NCBI GenBank assembly: GCA_902776565.1
Contig: CACYQN010000004.1
Span: 155,563 to 219,562, forward strand
DNA length: 64,000 nt
Source of the DNA: an uncultured Bacteroidia bacterium
Lineage (GTDB): Bacteria > Bacteroidota > Bacteroidia > Bacteroidales > ML635J-15
Reading direction: 5' to 3'
The notes under the pieces were generated by a model. The model saw nothing but the letters and a program-made list of their open reading frames with translations. It was not told where the DNA came from and made no database searches. Shown piece by piece: positions 52,046 to 61,009 of this stretch (its first letter is position 1; every line of letters begins with the position of its first letter). Made by a program: the position numbers and the translations under genes.

Positions 52046-52972
52046 TTATTCTTCCTTCAGCACATCCAGAATACTGAAAATCTTGGTCTCGCCGTACGAA
52101 TCGGTTGCCCATACGCGACCAATTTTCTTGTCTATCTTTGTAACTTTGTAGCCAGTCCTGAAGCTACCAACAAAGTTTGCCATAATTTCATCCCCGACAT
52201 TTATGTCCTGCTCGAAAGGAACAACCTTGCAGAATTCCTTTTTATATACTGTTATTTTTCCTGCCCAGCCCGACAAAAGCAAATACTTGTCGGCTGCATT
52301 TATAAGGGTGAAAATCTTGTAGCTTCCGTCGGCATTAACTGTAACCTGTGCGCCTGGTTGCCATTCGTTGTTCTTTAGAACGGTGAATGTGTTTGGTCTC
52401 AACTGCTCGTTGTTATGTTCGTTGGCAAAGCCCTTTCCGTCGTCTTTCCAGTCCATATCGAGGTAGCAAACCTTTGGCGATGAGGGATTTGAGTCATCAG
52501 TAACGATTGCACGTTCCATTCCCGAACCGCTCTGCCACCATGTAAGCACAATGTCGCCCTTCTTTGCTGTCTGTCCCTGCGGAATAGGAATTATCAGTGC
52601 ATTAGGCATCTCTATGTCCTGTCCCATGCTTGACACAACCGACGATTTTTCGCCTATGCTCTTAAGTGTGGCATTGTAAAAGATGTAAGTTTCCTCGGCT
52701 GGGTCATCCGACTCTTCCAGCTTGCTGGGGTAGAAGGAGTGGATTGACAATACTGCCTGACCTTCGGCAAGTCCTTCATTCTTGGCTTCCTCGGGAAAAT
52801 ACCATGGGAAATCGGATGCTTCGATTGCCTTTTCTACTTCAGATTTTGCTTCTTCGGTTGCTTCGGTGCTGTTTTCATTGTTTTCCTGAAGATTGATGTT
52901 GTGCGTAGTCACGCCACCGCAACCAGCCATTGCCAGCGACAATACGGTTGCAAACAAAATGTTCTTTCTCAT
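52046..52972 (-). CDS. Lipoprotein of unknown function
   Basis: A 308-residue protein with a signal peptide and lipobox (LSLAMAGC). A low-complexity acidic stretch follows (about 30-55), then a beta-rich body: KGDIVLTWWQSGSGMERAIV, GWAGKITVYKKEFC, VGDEIMANFVGSFRTG. The last two look like small SH3/Tudor-like barrels. I do not recognise a named family. It has its own promoter and is monocistronic. The surface or periplasmic side cannot be told. Confidence 0.8.
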   Translation of the reverse strand: MRKNILFATVLSLAMAGCGGVTTHNINLQENNENSTEATEEAKSEVEKAIEASDFPWYFPEEAKNEGLAEGQAVLSIHSFYPSKLEESDDPAEETYIFYNATLKSIGEKSSVVSSMGQDIEMPNALIIPIPQGQTAKKGDIVLTWWQSGSGMERAIVTDDSNPSSPKVCYLDMDWKDDGKGFANEHNNEQLRPNTFTVLKNNEWQPGAQVTVNADGSYKIFTLINAADKYLLLSGWAGKITVYKKEFCKVVPFEQDINVGDEIMANFVGSFRTGYKVTKIDKKIGRVWATDSYGETKIFSILDVLKEE

Positions 52973-53012
52973 ATTTATACTTATTTATAATTAAAGTCGA
53001 ACCTTTATTTCA

Positions 53013-53020
53013 CAAAGGTA
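53013..53020 (-). promoter_or_regulatory. -7 promoter element of the lipoprotein gene
   Basis: TACCTTTG on the minus strand. The leader is about 36 bases. Confidence 0.6.
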
Positions 53021-53044
53021 ATCCCCATTTTTGATATGGCAAAA

Positions 53045-53101
53045 TTTTTTGCCCCTCAAACGCCGCAGGCATAGAACGGCGAAGCCCTCAACGAAGTTAA
53101 A
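53045..53101. repeat. Gap words overlapping the radical SAM stop codon
   Basis: The string cggcgaagccctcaacgaag is shared with 49571-49590. Its edge supplies the TAA stop at 53097-53099 of the radical SAM gene. Confidence 0.7.
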
Positions 53102-53990
53102 CCTTCCTAATGATTTCATCCAACCTTTCCAACGACCAATCTGGCACATATTCCTCCGAATTGCTACTTAATTCCTGGAAATACCCGTTGTGCAGACCGC
53201 ATTGCTTGAAATAGGCCGATATTTCATCGTATTCGTTTTGCGTGAGCGTTCGTCCGAGCAATGGATGGTTCTTGACATCTTTCGTGGGAAAATACTGAGC
53301 CATAAGGCTTACGTATATGTTGCGGTCGAACGATGCAAGATAATCGAGCACGCGCTTGCTGTTGTCGAGGTTGCCAGGCAATACAAGATGCCGTACAATT
53401 ACACCACGGCGTAGCATCCCGTTGACAAACACATTCTTGGGTCGCTGACGTTTCATCTCGGCTATGGCAGCAGTTGCCATATCGAAATAGTTTGGTGCCG
53501 ACGAATATTCCACCGCAAGGCTGTTGTCGGCATACTTGAGGTCGGGCAGATACACATCGACAAGTCCTTCGAGGCGGCGCAACTGCTCAACCGATTCGTA
53601 GCCGTTGCTGTTATAGACGACAGGAATTTTTATCTGTGGCTTGTATTTGGCAAGGGCTTCGGCTATTTGTCCCGTAAATTGTGTAGGACTGACGAGGTTT
53701 ATGTTTTCGGCACCGACACTTTGCTGGTAAAGCATCAGTTTACCGAGCGTATCAACCGAAATTTCGCGTCCGTAAGCCGAGCGCGAAATTGCATCGTTCT
53801 GGCAGAAGATACAGCGCAGGTTGCAGCCAGAGAAGAAAATTGTACCGCTTCCGCGCGTTCCCGAAATGCACGGCTCCTCCCACTCGTGTATTCCTACACG
53901 GGCAATGGTAAGACCTTTAACTCGGCAGAAACCAGCCTGTTCGGTACGGTTTACCTTGCAATTTCGTGGACAAAAAGAGCATTGCATCAT
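53097..53990 (-). CDS. Radical SAM protein of the PflA-like (AmmeMemoRadiSam-related) class
   Basis: A 297-residue protein. The N-terminus has a four-Cys cluster (CSFCPRNCKVN, then FCRVKG). The radical SAM motif is CNLRCIFCQN. The domain continues with YNSNGYESVEQLR and DVYLPDLKYADNS, which are typical of pyruvate-formate-lyase-activating-enzyme-like proteins. The real substrate is unknown. The start is the tandem ATG at 53990. Its last codons (IIRKV, then TAA) run into a repeat that supplies the stop. Confidence 0.9.
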   Translation of the reverse strand: MMQCSFCPRNCKVNRTEQAGFCRVKGLTIARVGIHEWEEPCISGTRGSGTIFFSGCNLRCIFCQNDAISRSAYGREISVDTLGKLMLYQQSVGAENINLVSPTQFTGQIAEALAKYKPQIKIPVVYNSNGYESVEQLRRLEGLVDVYLPDLKYADNSLAVEYSSAPNYFDMATAAIAEMKRQRPKNVFVNGMLRRGVIVRHLVLPGNLDNSKRVLDYLASFDRNIYVSLMAQYFPTKDVKNHPLLGRTLTQNEYDEISAYFKQCGLHNGYFQELSSNSEEYVPDWSLERLDEIIRKV

Positions 53991-54009
53991 ATTGTTTATT
54001 TATCGGTTG

Positions 54010-54017
54010 CAAAAGTA
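54010..54017 (-). promoter_or_regulatory. -7 promoter element of the radical SAM gene
   Basis: TACTTTTG on the minus strand, about 20 bases before the ATG. Confidence 0.6.
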
Positions 54018-54108
54018 CATTTTATTTTTCGTCAATGGCAATAAAAAACATTTCACATCGTTTTTTACGATAACGAATAAAAAATTTCAATAAAAAAATA
54101 AAAGTGAT

Positions 54109-54116
54109 TATCTTTG
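54109..54116 (+). promoter_or_regulatory. -7 promoter element of efp
   Basis: TATCTTTG, with a leader of about 22 bases. Confidence 0.65.
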
Positions 54117-54142
54117 CGCCCTAATTTAAGAAAATACATTAT

Positions 54143-54706
54143 ATGGCAACAACAGCAGACATTAGAAAAGGTTTAGCAATGGAACTCGAAGGAAAGCTTT
54201 ACCTTGTGGTTGATTTTCAGCATGTAAAACCAGGCAAAGGCGGAGCATTCGTCCGTACAAAGCTCAAGAGCCTCGAAAACGGAAAGACCATCGACAAGAC
54301 TTTCAACTCAGGTGCATCAATTAATCCTGTAAGAATCGAACGTCGTCCCTACCAGTTCGTATATAAGGACGATATGGGCTACAACTTCATGCACATGGAG
54401 ACTTTCGAGCAAATCGCTATTCCCGAAGACGTTATCGACGGTGTTGAATTCCTCAAGGAAGGTCAGGACGTAGAAGTAGTGGTTCACGCCGAAACCGAAA
54501 CTCCGCTTTCATGCGAACTTCCTCCGTTCATCGAAGCTACTGTTACTTACACCGAACCTGGTCTCAAGGGCGATACTACAACCAACGCACTGAAGCCTGC
54601 AACAATCGACACTGGCGCTCAAATTATGGTTCCCCTGTTCATCGAAATCGGTGAAAAGATTAAGGTTGACACCCGTACAAAGGAATACGCCGAAAGGGCA
54701 AAATAA
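54143..54706 (+). CDS. efp: Elongation factor P
   Basis: A 187-residue protein with normal length and family motifs: [19 protein letters not shown] at the N-terminus and the loop [17 protein letters not shown] with the lysine at its tip, the position usually modified or bare depending on the species. It rescues ribosomes stalled at polyproline. It is followed 20 bases later by wzz-type genes; this link is probably only co-transcription. Confidence 0.98.
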   Translation: MATTADIRKGLAMELEGKLYLVVDFQHVKPGKGGAFVRTKLKSLENGKTIDKTFNSGASINPVRIERRPYQFVYKDDMGYNFMHMETFEQIAIPEDVIDGVEFLKEGQDVEVVVHAETETPLSCELPPFIEATVTYTEPGLKGDTTTNALKPATIDTGAQIMVPLFIEIGEKIKVDTRTKEYAERAK

Positions 54707-54725
54707 TGTCGGTTCCTGATTAGTC

Positions 54726-55727
54726 ATGAACGAAAACGACAATAAGATTACTTTCAACGCTTCAGATGTTCTGCTTCTGATAAAAAGGAAGTGGAAACAT
54801 CTGTTGATTGTATGTTCGGTGGCATTGATAGCATCGTTGATTATAAGCTATTGCGTTCCAGAAAGATATAAATCAACGGTGGTGCTTTATCCAGCCAATT
54901 CCACATCTGTTTCACAGACACTCGCCACTGATGAAAATACAGAAAGAGGTCTGTTGCAGTTCGGCGAAAAGGAAGAGGTGGAACAAATGATGCAGATGTT
55001 ACAGTCGAACGACATTAGGAACCGCATCATCGAAAAGTACAATCTCATCGAACATTACAGAATCGACCCCGACACCAAGTACCTTTATACCAAGCTTTAC
55101 GACAAGTACGAAGACAATGTAAAGATTTCGCGTACGGAATATACCTCTGTTAAGGTGGATGTGCTTGACGAAAGTCCCGACACGGCAGCAATGATTGCAA
55201 ACGACATCTCACAGCTCCTTGATACCGTTTACGCACGAATGCAAAGGGACAGGGCGTACAGGGCGGTTAAGATTGTAGAGACTGCTATGCTTGAGCAGGA
55301 GGCTCTTGTGAAGAATATCAGCGATTCACTTGAGAAACTCGGTCAGCTTGGCGTAATAGAGGTGAAGTCGCAGACTGAAATGTATAGCGAGCAATATGCT
55401 ATTGCTCTTGCCAATGGCAATACCAGCAAAGTAAACGAACTGAAATCAAAGCTCGATACCCTTGCAAAATACGGAGGTGCGCATACTATGCTTACTGCCC
55501 AGCTAAAGGAGGAAGTACAAATCTTGACATTGAGAAGGAATAAATTCAATCAGGCAAAAATCGAACTTGAGCAGGATTTGCCTAATGCCTTTATTGTGAA
55601 CAAGGCCGAAAAGGCAGAAAAGAAGACATATCCGATACGGTGGCTCATAGTTTTGTCGAGTGTCATTTCTGCATTCCTGCTTGCATTGATAGTGCTTGCT
55701 ATGATAGAACCTTTAAAAAAAAAGTAG
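54726..55727 (+). CDS. Wzz-like chain-length determinant protein
   Basis: A 333-residue inner-membrane protein with membrane segments near residues 24-43 and 305-325. The periplasmic part has a Wzz-type N-terminal fold (ERYKSTVVLYPANST) and a long coiled coil (about 170-290). A C-terminal Wzc-type kinase is absent. It regulates polysaccharide chain length. It is followed by a homologous gene. No sugar polymerase pathway is complete here. Confidence 0.85.
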   Translation: MNENDNKITFNASDVLLLIKRKWKHLLIVCSVALIASLIISYCVPERYKSTVVLYPANSTSVSQTLATDENTERGLLQFGEKEEVEQMMQMLQSNDIRNRIIEKYNLIEHYRIDPDTKYLYTKLYDKYEDNVKISRTEYTSVKVDVLDESPDTAAMIANDISQLLDTVYARMQRDRAYRAVKIVETAMLEQEALVKNISDSLEKLGQLGVIEVKSQTEMYSEQYAIALANGNTSKVNELKSKLDTLAKYGGAHTMLTAQLKEEVQILTLRRNKFNQAKIELEQDLPNAFIVNKAEKAEKKTYPIRWLIVLSSVISAFLLALIVLAMIEPLKKK

Positions 55728-55816
55728 TTGAAGACCCGACCATACATCGCACAAAACATAAATATAAGATAGGATATAAAAACATATTTTTCATAAGACT
55801 ACCAAATTACGAAACT

Positions 55817-56761
55817 ATGGAAAGCTATTTCAAGACAAAAAGCATATTCGACCTTATAGCAAAGTGGAAATGGCACTTGCTGATAATAACTGTAGTCGCA
55901 GCAATTCTCGGCTATGTGTTTTCTTGTCCATATTTCATACATCCGAAATTCAAGTCGTCGGCTGTAATGTATCCTGCAAACATAGTACCTCATTCTGACG
56001 AGTCTGAATCGGAACAGATGCTACAGATGGTGGCATCCGATGATATTAAGTTCCAGATAATTGAAAAATACGATTTATATACCCATTATGGCATCGACAA
56101 GGAAGCAAAAGGTTCGCTTGCCAAGATGATGGAATATTACAATGACAATGTCATAATAGAAAAGACCAACAATGATGCAGTAAAGATTACAGTTTGTGAC
56201 GAAGACCCGCAGATGGCAGCCGATATGGTAAATTCTATAATCGAGGGATATGACAACCTTGAGTTGAAAATGGAGATTATAAAAGCCGAAGAAATCCTGC
56301 GAATTTATACCGATGCAGCAAACCGTAAAGCCCGTGTCATCGACAGCTTGTCGGATATAATGAAGAAATACGGAACCGAATACGGAATGATTGATTTGTC
56401 GTCACAGACAAGAGCATTGAGCGAAGCTTCCGCTGGAGGTCGTGGTGATGCAAATTCCATCATCAAGAACTGGCAGGAATACAGAGCTGATTTTGTAAAG
56501 ACAGATTCTCTGTTAAATGCTACAATAGCAAGATACAACAAGGATATGAGGATTTGCGATGAAGCTAGACGCGACATCAATAGGAAACAAACTTTCTCGA
56601 ATGTAGTTTCAAGACCATACGTTGCCGACAAGAAATTCTATCCTGTACGTTGGATAATCACTCTATTTTGCGGGATAGGCGGATGTCTTATCGGAATAAT
56701 AGCTATTGCAATAATCGAAGGCTGCAGAAAGCCGAAGGAAGAAGTTGGCACGCAGGACTAA
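55817..56761 (+). CDS. Second Wzz-like chain-length determinant protein
   Basis: A 314-residue protein homologous to the preceding one (FKSSAVMYPANIVPH against YKSTVVLYPANST), with membrane segments near 18-38 and 280-303. The ATG at 55817 (MESYFKTKSIF) is chosen: an earlier start at 55640 would overlap the upstream gene and read through its end. Two neighbouring Wzz proteins may form a mixed ring or give two length modes. The ligase gene overlaps its 3' end. Confidence 0.8.
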   Translation: MESYFKTKSIFDLIAKWKWHLLIITVVAAILGYVFSCPYFIHPKFKSSAVMYPANIVPHSDESESEQMLQMVASDDIKFQIIEKYDLYTHYGIDKEAKGSLAKMMEYYNDNVIIEKTNNDAVKITVCDEDPQMAADMVNSIIEGYDNLELKMEIIKAEEILRIYTDAANRKARVIDSLSDIMKKYGTEYGMIDLSSQTRALSEASAGGRGDANSIIKNWQEYRADFVKTDSLLNATIARYNKDMRICDEARRDINRKQTFSNVVSRPYVADKKFYPVRWIITLFCGIGGCLIGIIAIAIIEGCRKPKEEVGTQD

Positions 56762-58208
56762 AATAATACTCTTCTATGCTATAGCGGCACTCTTCATTAT
56801 CATCGACTGCTTCTTGATAGTGAAGTTCCAGAATTATATGTTCAATTTTCTGCCTTTGGCACTGATTGTCATTGCTGGGATTTTCTTCTCTCTTGACAAG
56901 GCTCTGCTGTTCTCTGTAATGTGCATACCTTTTTCCTTGCCTCTTAAAGAATTTTATTCTGGACTTGATTTCAACATCGACCTGCCGACAGAACCTCTGT
57001 TTGTAACCATAATGTTCATATTCATATTGAAACTGCTGCTTGAACACAATTACGACAGGAAAATACTAAGGCATCCGCTTTCAATAATGATTTTCATATA
57101 CTTGACTTGGCATCTGGTTACAGTATGCACAAGTACCTTGCCGTTGGTGTCACTCAAATGCTGGGTGGCATCGCTATGGTTCATTATGCCGTTCTTCTTC
57201 CTTGGAATATTACTGTTCAAGGATACTCGTAACATATACAGATTCTGTTTCCTATATATGATTCCGTTTGCAGCGCTGATAATCTTTACGCTTGTAAAAC
57301 ATTCGGCATACAATTTCGACCAGCACATTGGAAACGGCATAATGAATCCCTTCTTCAACGACCATACTTCGTACGGAGCCGCAATCGCGATGTTCATACC
57401 ATTCCTTATTGGGTTTGCTTTGAATAAGGAAATTAAGGCGTTGTGGAGAATAGTGTCGGTTGTGCTTCTTGTAATATTTACAACTGGATTGATATTCTCA
57501 TACACTCGTGCTGCTTGGATAAGCCTTGTAGGTGCATTGGGAATGTATTTGATACTCAAGTTAAAGATTAACAACAAGATTATTTTTGCAATACTGATTG
57601 TCGGAATCGGAGGATATGCACTATTCCAAGACAAGATTCTTATGGATTTGGAACGCAACAAGGTGGAGTCGTCAACCGACTTTACAAAACACATAAAGTC
57701 TATAAGCAACATTACTTCCGACGCATCAAACCTTGAACGAATAAACCGTTGGAACTGTGCAATACGAATGTTCAAGGAAAAGCCAATCTTCGGCTGGGGT
57801 CCTGGAACTTACCAGTTCAACTATGCTCCTTTCCAGCATTCCGACGAAAAGACAATCATCAGCACCAATGCCGGCGACGGAGGAAACGCACATAGCGAAT
57901 ACCTCGGTTCGCTTGCCGAATCGGGCCTGCTCGGACTGGTCAACTATGCCTTGATTTGCATTATTATCTACATTACTGGTACTCGTACCTACCACAAGCT
58001 GAAGGACAGAAAACTGAAGATGGTTGTTGCTGCGGCACTTTGCGGACTGGTAACCTATTTCATACACGGAGCATTGAACAACTTCCTCGACATCGACAAG
58101 ATTGCCGTACCGTTCTGGGGATTTGCCGCAATGATAGTCTCGATAGAACTGTTTGTCGCAGAAAGAGATACAGAAAACAAAGAGGAAATTTCTGTCCAAA
58201 AGGAATAG
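56745..58208 (+). CDS. O-antigen ligase/polymerase-like membrane protein
   Basis: A 487-residue polytopic protein with about 11 membrane segments and the ligase-type large loop (about 310-400) containing RINRWNCAIRMFKEKPIFGW-like and GNAHSEYLGSLAESG motifs; RxxxW and the H of NAHSEYL are family hallmarks. It joins or polymerises surface glycans. It starts at TTG 56745, overlapping the previous gene by 17 bases, with AAGGAAGAAG just upstream as a ribosome site. No closer ATG is in frame before residue 32. Confidence 0.85.
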   Translation: MARRTKIILFYAIAALFIIIDCFLIVKFQNYMFNFLPLALIVIAGIFFSLDKALLFSVMCIPFSLPLKEFYSGLDFNIDLPTEPLFVTIMFIFILKLLLEHNYDRKILRHPLSIMIFIYLTWHLVTVCTSTLPLVSLKCWVASLWFIMPFFFLGILLFKDTRNIYRFCFLYMIPFAALIIFTLVKHSAYNFDQHIGNGIMNPFFNDHTSYGAAIAMFIPFLIGFALNKEIKALWRIVSVVLLVIFTTGLIFSYTRAAWISLVGALGMYLILKLKINNKIIFAILIVGIGGYALFQDKILMDLERNKVESSTDFTKHIKSISNITSDASNLERINRWNCAIRMFKEKPIFGWGPGTYQFNYAPFQHSDEKTIISTNAGDGGNAHSEYLGSLAESGLLGLVNYALICIIIYITGTRTYHKLKDRKLKMVVAAALCGLVTYFIHGALNNFLDIDKIAVPFWGFAAMIVSIELFVAERDTENKEEISVQKE

Positions 58209-58212
58209 TTGT

Positions 58213-58572
58213 ATGGCCGCACACAATGAACTCGGGTTACTTGGCGAAAACATTGCTGCGAAGCGGCTCGCATCAAAGGGCTACGAAATACTTGAACGAC
58301 AGTGGCATTGCAAGCACAAGGAAATCGACATTATAGCAAGGAAGGATAACATTCTCGCAATAGTCGAAGTCAAGACCCGCAGTTCTGAGCATTTTGGCGA
58401 TACATCCGACTTTATAACTGATGACAAGATGAAATTTCTCTCTTCAGCATCGGAAATTTACGCGAAAGCTATCGGTTTCGACGGTGAAATCCGCTTCGAT
58501 GTCGTAACGGTATATGTGCTTGGCGAAGAATATAAGGTAGAACATCTTGAAAACGCATTTATCCCAAAATAA
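58213..58572 (+). CDS. YraN family (UPF0102) endonuclease-like protein
   Basis: A 119-residue protein with the family core GLLGENIAAKRLASKGYEIL and DIIARKDNILAIVEVKTRSS; D and ExK fit a PD-(D/E)XK nuclease fold. The cellular role is unknown. The ATG at 58213, four bases after the ligase stop, is chosen; an earlier start would overlap the ligase gene. Confidence 0.92.
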   Translation: MAAHNELGLLGENIAAKRLASKGYEILERQWHCKHKEIDIIARKDNILAIVEVKTRSSEHFGDTSDFITDDKMKFLSSASEIYAKAIGFDGEIRFDVVTVYVLGEEYKVEHLENAFIPK

Positions 58573-58585
58573 AAACCTAAGGAAT

Positions 58586-59497
58586 ATGAAGAAACTGGCA
58601 TTATGCATTCTGGTGACAATCACAGCTATTTGCGCGTATGCACAGATAACTCCGACAGCAACCTACGAATATGTGAAGCGCGACAGTTCGCTCTACTTCG
58701 ACCTTTACAAGGCGCCTAACTCAGCCGACAACTATACGGTAATATTTGTTTTTGGTGGAGGTTTCATCGGGGGAAGCCGTAACGAACCTTTTTACTTTCC
58801 GTACTACAGCAAATTGCTTGAAAACAACATAAACGTTGTTGCTATCGACTATCGTCTTGGTCTTAAGGGTGTTAAAGGTTTGGGCGTGTTCAACTACAAG
58901 CCTTTGGAAAACGCAATCGCAATGGCAGCCGAAGACCTGCTCACGGCGACAAAATACATAATGGAACACGAAAAGGAATTGCAGATTGACAGCAAGAAGC
59001 TGATAATCGCAGGGTCTAGTGCGGGAGCAATTACCGTGTTGCAGGCCGACTACGAACTCGGCAACAGGACAAAGCTCGGACAGATTCTTCCCGATGGTTT
59101 CAGGTATGCAGGTGTTATTTCGCATGCCGGTGCAATATTCTCAACAAAAGGGAAGGTAAAGTACCGCCATCAGGAGCCAGCACCAACAATGCTGCTTCAC
59201 GGAACTGCCGACCGACTTGTCAACTACAAGCAAATCAAGATGTTCAATATAGGTCTGTTTGGCAGCAGCAAGCTAGTTAAGCGTTTCGACAAGTATGGTT
59301 ATCCTTACTATATGGTACGCTACAACAATATCGGACACGAGGTGGCTGCAATGATGTTTGAAGACCTCGACAAGTCGATGTGGTTTATCGAAAACTACAT
59401 TGTTAAAGGTGCGAAAATCCACCGCGACGATTTCATTGATGACCCTACTGTAAAACGCTACGAATTCGGCAATGCAAAGCCGTCGGATTTATATTAA
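58586..59497 (+). CDS. Secreted alpha/beta hydrolase (esterase-like)
   Basis: A 303-residue protein with a signal peptide (LALCILVTITAICAYAQ). It has the oxyanion motif FVFGGGFIGGS, the nucleophile elbow GSSAGA, an acid residue in LLHGTADRLVNY and the histidine in NNIGHEVAAM, so the triad is complete. It is probably an esterase or lipase acting in the periplasm or outside; no T9SS tail is present. The ATG at 58586 has AAGGAA just upstream. An earlier ATG at 58547 overlaps the preceding gene. Confidence 0.85.
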   Translation: MKKLALCILVTITAICAYAQITPTATYEYVKRDSSLYFDLYKAPNSADNYTVIFVFGGGFIGGSRNEPFYFPYYSKLLENNINVVAIDYRLGLKGVKGLGVFNYKPLENAIAMAAEDLLTATKYIMEHEKELQIDSKKLIIAGSSAGAITVLQADYELGNRTKLGQILPDGFRYAGVISHAGAIFSTKGKVKYRHQEPAPTMLLHGTADRLVNYKQIKMFNIGLFGSSKLVKRFDKYGYPYYMVRYNNIGHEVAAMMFEDLDKSMWFIENYIVKGAKIHRDDFIDDPTVKRYEFGNAKPSDLY

Positions 59498-59510
59498 TCA
59501 CTAAAATTTG

Positions 59511-59582
59511 ATTAGTCGTATCTTAGTGTTGATTAGTCGTAGGCTCGAGCTTTCATTAGTCGTAGGCTCGAGCCTACGACTA
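59511..59582. repeat. attagtcgta repeats and a perfect 26-bp palindrome between convergent genes
   Basis: Three copies of attagtcgta (59511, 59532, 59556). The last forms a perfect 26-bp palindrome at 59557-59582, centred on CTCGAG. It lies between the ends of the esterase and prfB genes and may terminate either. Confidence 0.8.
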
Positions 59583-59589
59583 CCTATTA

Positions 59590-60682
59590 TCATTGCTTTC
59601 TTCCGAATTCCATCAAGTAAGTCTTAATAAACTCGTTGATTCCACCGTCGAGTACCGCCTGCACATTGCCTGTTTCGTAGCCAGTGCGCAAGTCCTTGAC
59701 AAGTTTGTAAGGTTGCATCACATAGTTGCGAATCTGCGAGCCCCATTCAATTTTGCGCTTCTGTCCTTCGATGCGGTCGCGTTCTTCCTGCTGCTTGCGC
59801 AATTCAAGCTCGTAAAGTTGCGACTTTAGCAGGCGCAAGGCATTTTCGCGGTTCTTGAGTTGCGAACGGGTTTCCATGTTTTCTATAACAATGCCAGTTG
59901 GTATATGCTTCAGTCGTACAGCCGTTTCCACCTTGTTGACATTCTGACCGCCAGCGCCACTGCTTCGGAAGGTGTCCCACTCGATGTCAGCAGGGTTTAT
60001 TTCTATATTAATGGTATCGTCAACAAGCGGATACACGAACACCGATGCAAACGAGGTATGACGTTTGTGTGCAGCATCGTAAGGCGAAAGTCGCACCAGA
60101 CGATGAACGCCGTTTTCGCCCTTGAGGTATCCGTAGGCGTATTCGCCCGACAAACTCATTGTCACCGACTTGATACCGACGCTGTCACCGTCCTGACGGT
60201 CGATGAGCTGCACCTTGTAGCCGTTGTCCTCGGCCCAGCGCACATACATTCGGTAGAGCATATCTGCCCAGTCGTTGCTTTCGGTGCCACCTGCACCTGA
60301 ATTTATCGTAAGCACAGCATCAAGCACATCTTCCTCACCACCGAGCATATTCTTGAGTTCGAGAGCCTCAATCACCGCGATGCACTTGTCGTATTCGGCA
60401 TCCATTTCGGTTTCGGTGATGTCTCCCGCCTTGAAGAAGTCGAACATTACCTCGGTGTCATCGTATTTCGACGCTACGGCATCGTATTCGACAACCCATT
60501 TCTTTACATCGCTTATTTTTTTCAGGGTTGCTTCGGCAGTTTCGGGATTGTCCCAAAAATCGCCGGCTTCGGTTTTCTTGTTTTCAGTTTCAACAAATTC
60601 ACGCTTGGCATCTATGTCAAAGATACCTCCTCAGAGCCTCTACGCGCTTGCCGGCCTCTTTAATCTTCTCGAGTGTTACCAT
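59590..60682 (-). CDS. prfB: Peptide chain release factor 2, programmed +1 frameshift
   Basis: A 363-residue RF2. Translation starts at ATG 60682, reads 21 codons to CTT, meets TGA at 60619-60617 and must slip +1 to GAC. The slippery CTT-TGA-C is preceded by AGGAGG (SD-like) three bases before, the classical RF2 autoregulation site. After the shift come [11 protein letters not shown] and the known domains. The peptide-anticodon region reads SPY (about residues 199-201) where E. coli has SPF. The catalytic GGQ is at about 244-246. It releases peptides at UGA and UAA. The promoter is at 60700-60707. Confidence 0.97.
60612..60632 (-). promoter_or_regulatory. RF2 programmed frameshift site
   Basis: On the minus strand: AGGAGG, then TAT, then CTT TGA C. 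The AGGAGG pairs with the 16S rRNA tail and pushes the ribosome forward by one base when RF2 is scarce. Confidence 0.95.
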
Positions 60683-60699
60683 TAAATTAATTTTTGATG

Positions 60700-60707
60700 C
60701 AAAGATA
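60700..60707 (-). promoter_or_regulatory. -7 promoter element of prfB
   Basis: TATCTTTG on the minus strand. The leader is about 13 bases and lacks a clear Shine-Dalgarno sequence. Confidence 0.6.
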
Positions 60708-60714
60708 CAATATT

Positions 60715-61009
60715 ATTTACGATTTTGGGATTGGATGGTTTGATGATTTGAATATTTGAATATTGAATCGCGCCATGGCACGATTGTACATAAAAATCAA
60801 GAATTTAAGGATTTAGCTTCGCTGAGCTAAAGGTTTAAAATCTGTAGAGACGTTGCGTGCAACGTCTTCTATAAATTAAAGCAACGCAAAAAATCATTCG
60901 TAAAATGCTGTTGTTCAGCAAAATCAAAAAAAGTTTATTTTTTTGATTTTCCCAGGCAACGAAATGGCATTTTAAATTGTCATATAATTGCAATGCAAAA
61001 AATAAAATT
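60715..61009. repeat. Gap words and a GAGACG-type palindrome
   Basis: 60810-60840 holds the word agcttcgctgagctaaaggt, as at 46847-46863. 60844-60870 is a palindrome of the GAGACG...CGTCT type with a different core (GACGTTGC/GCAACGTC). The rest is AT-rich with no visible gene. Confidence 0.65.
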
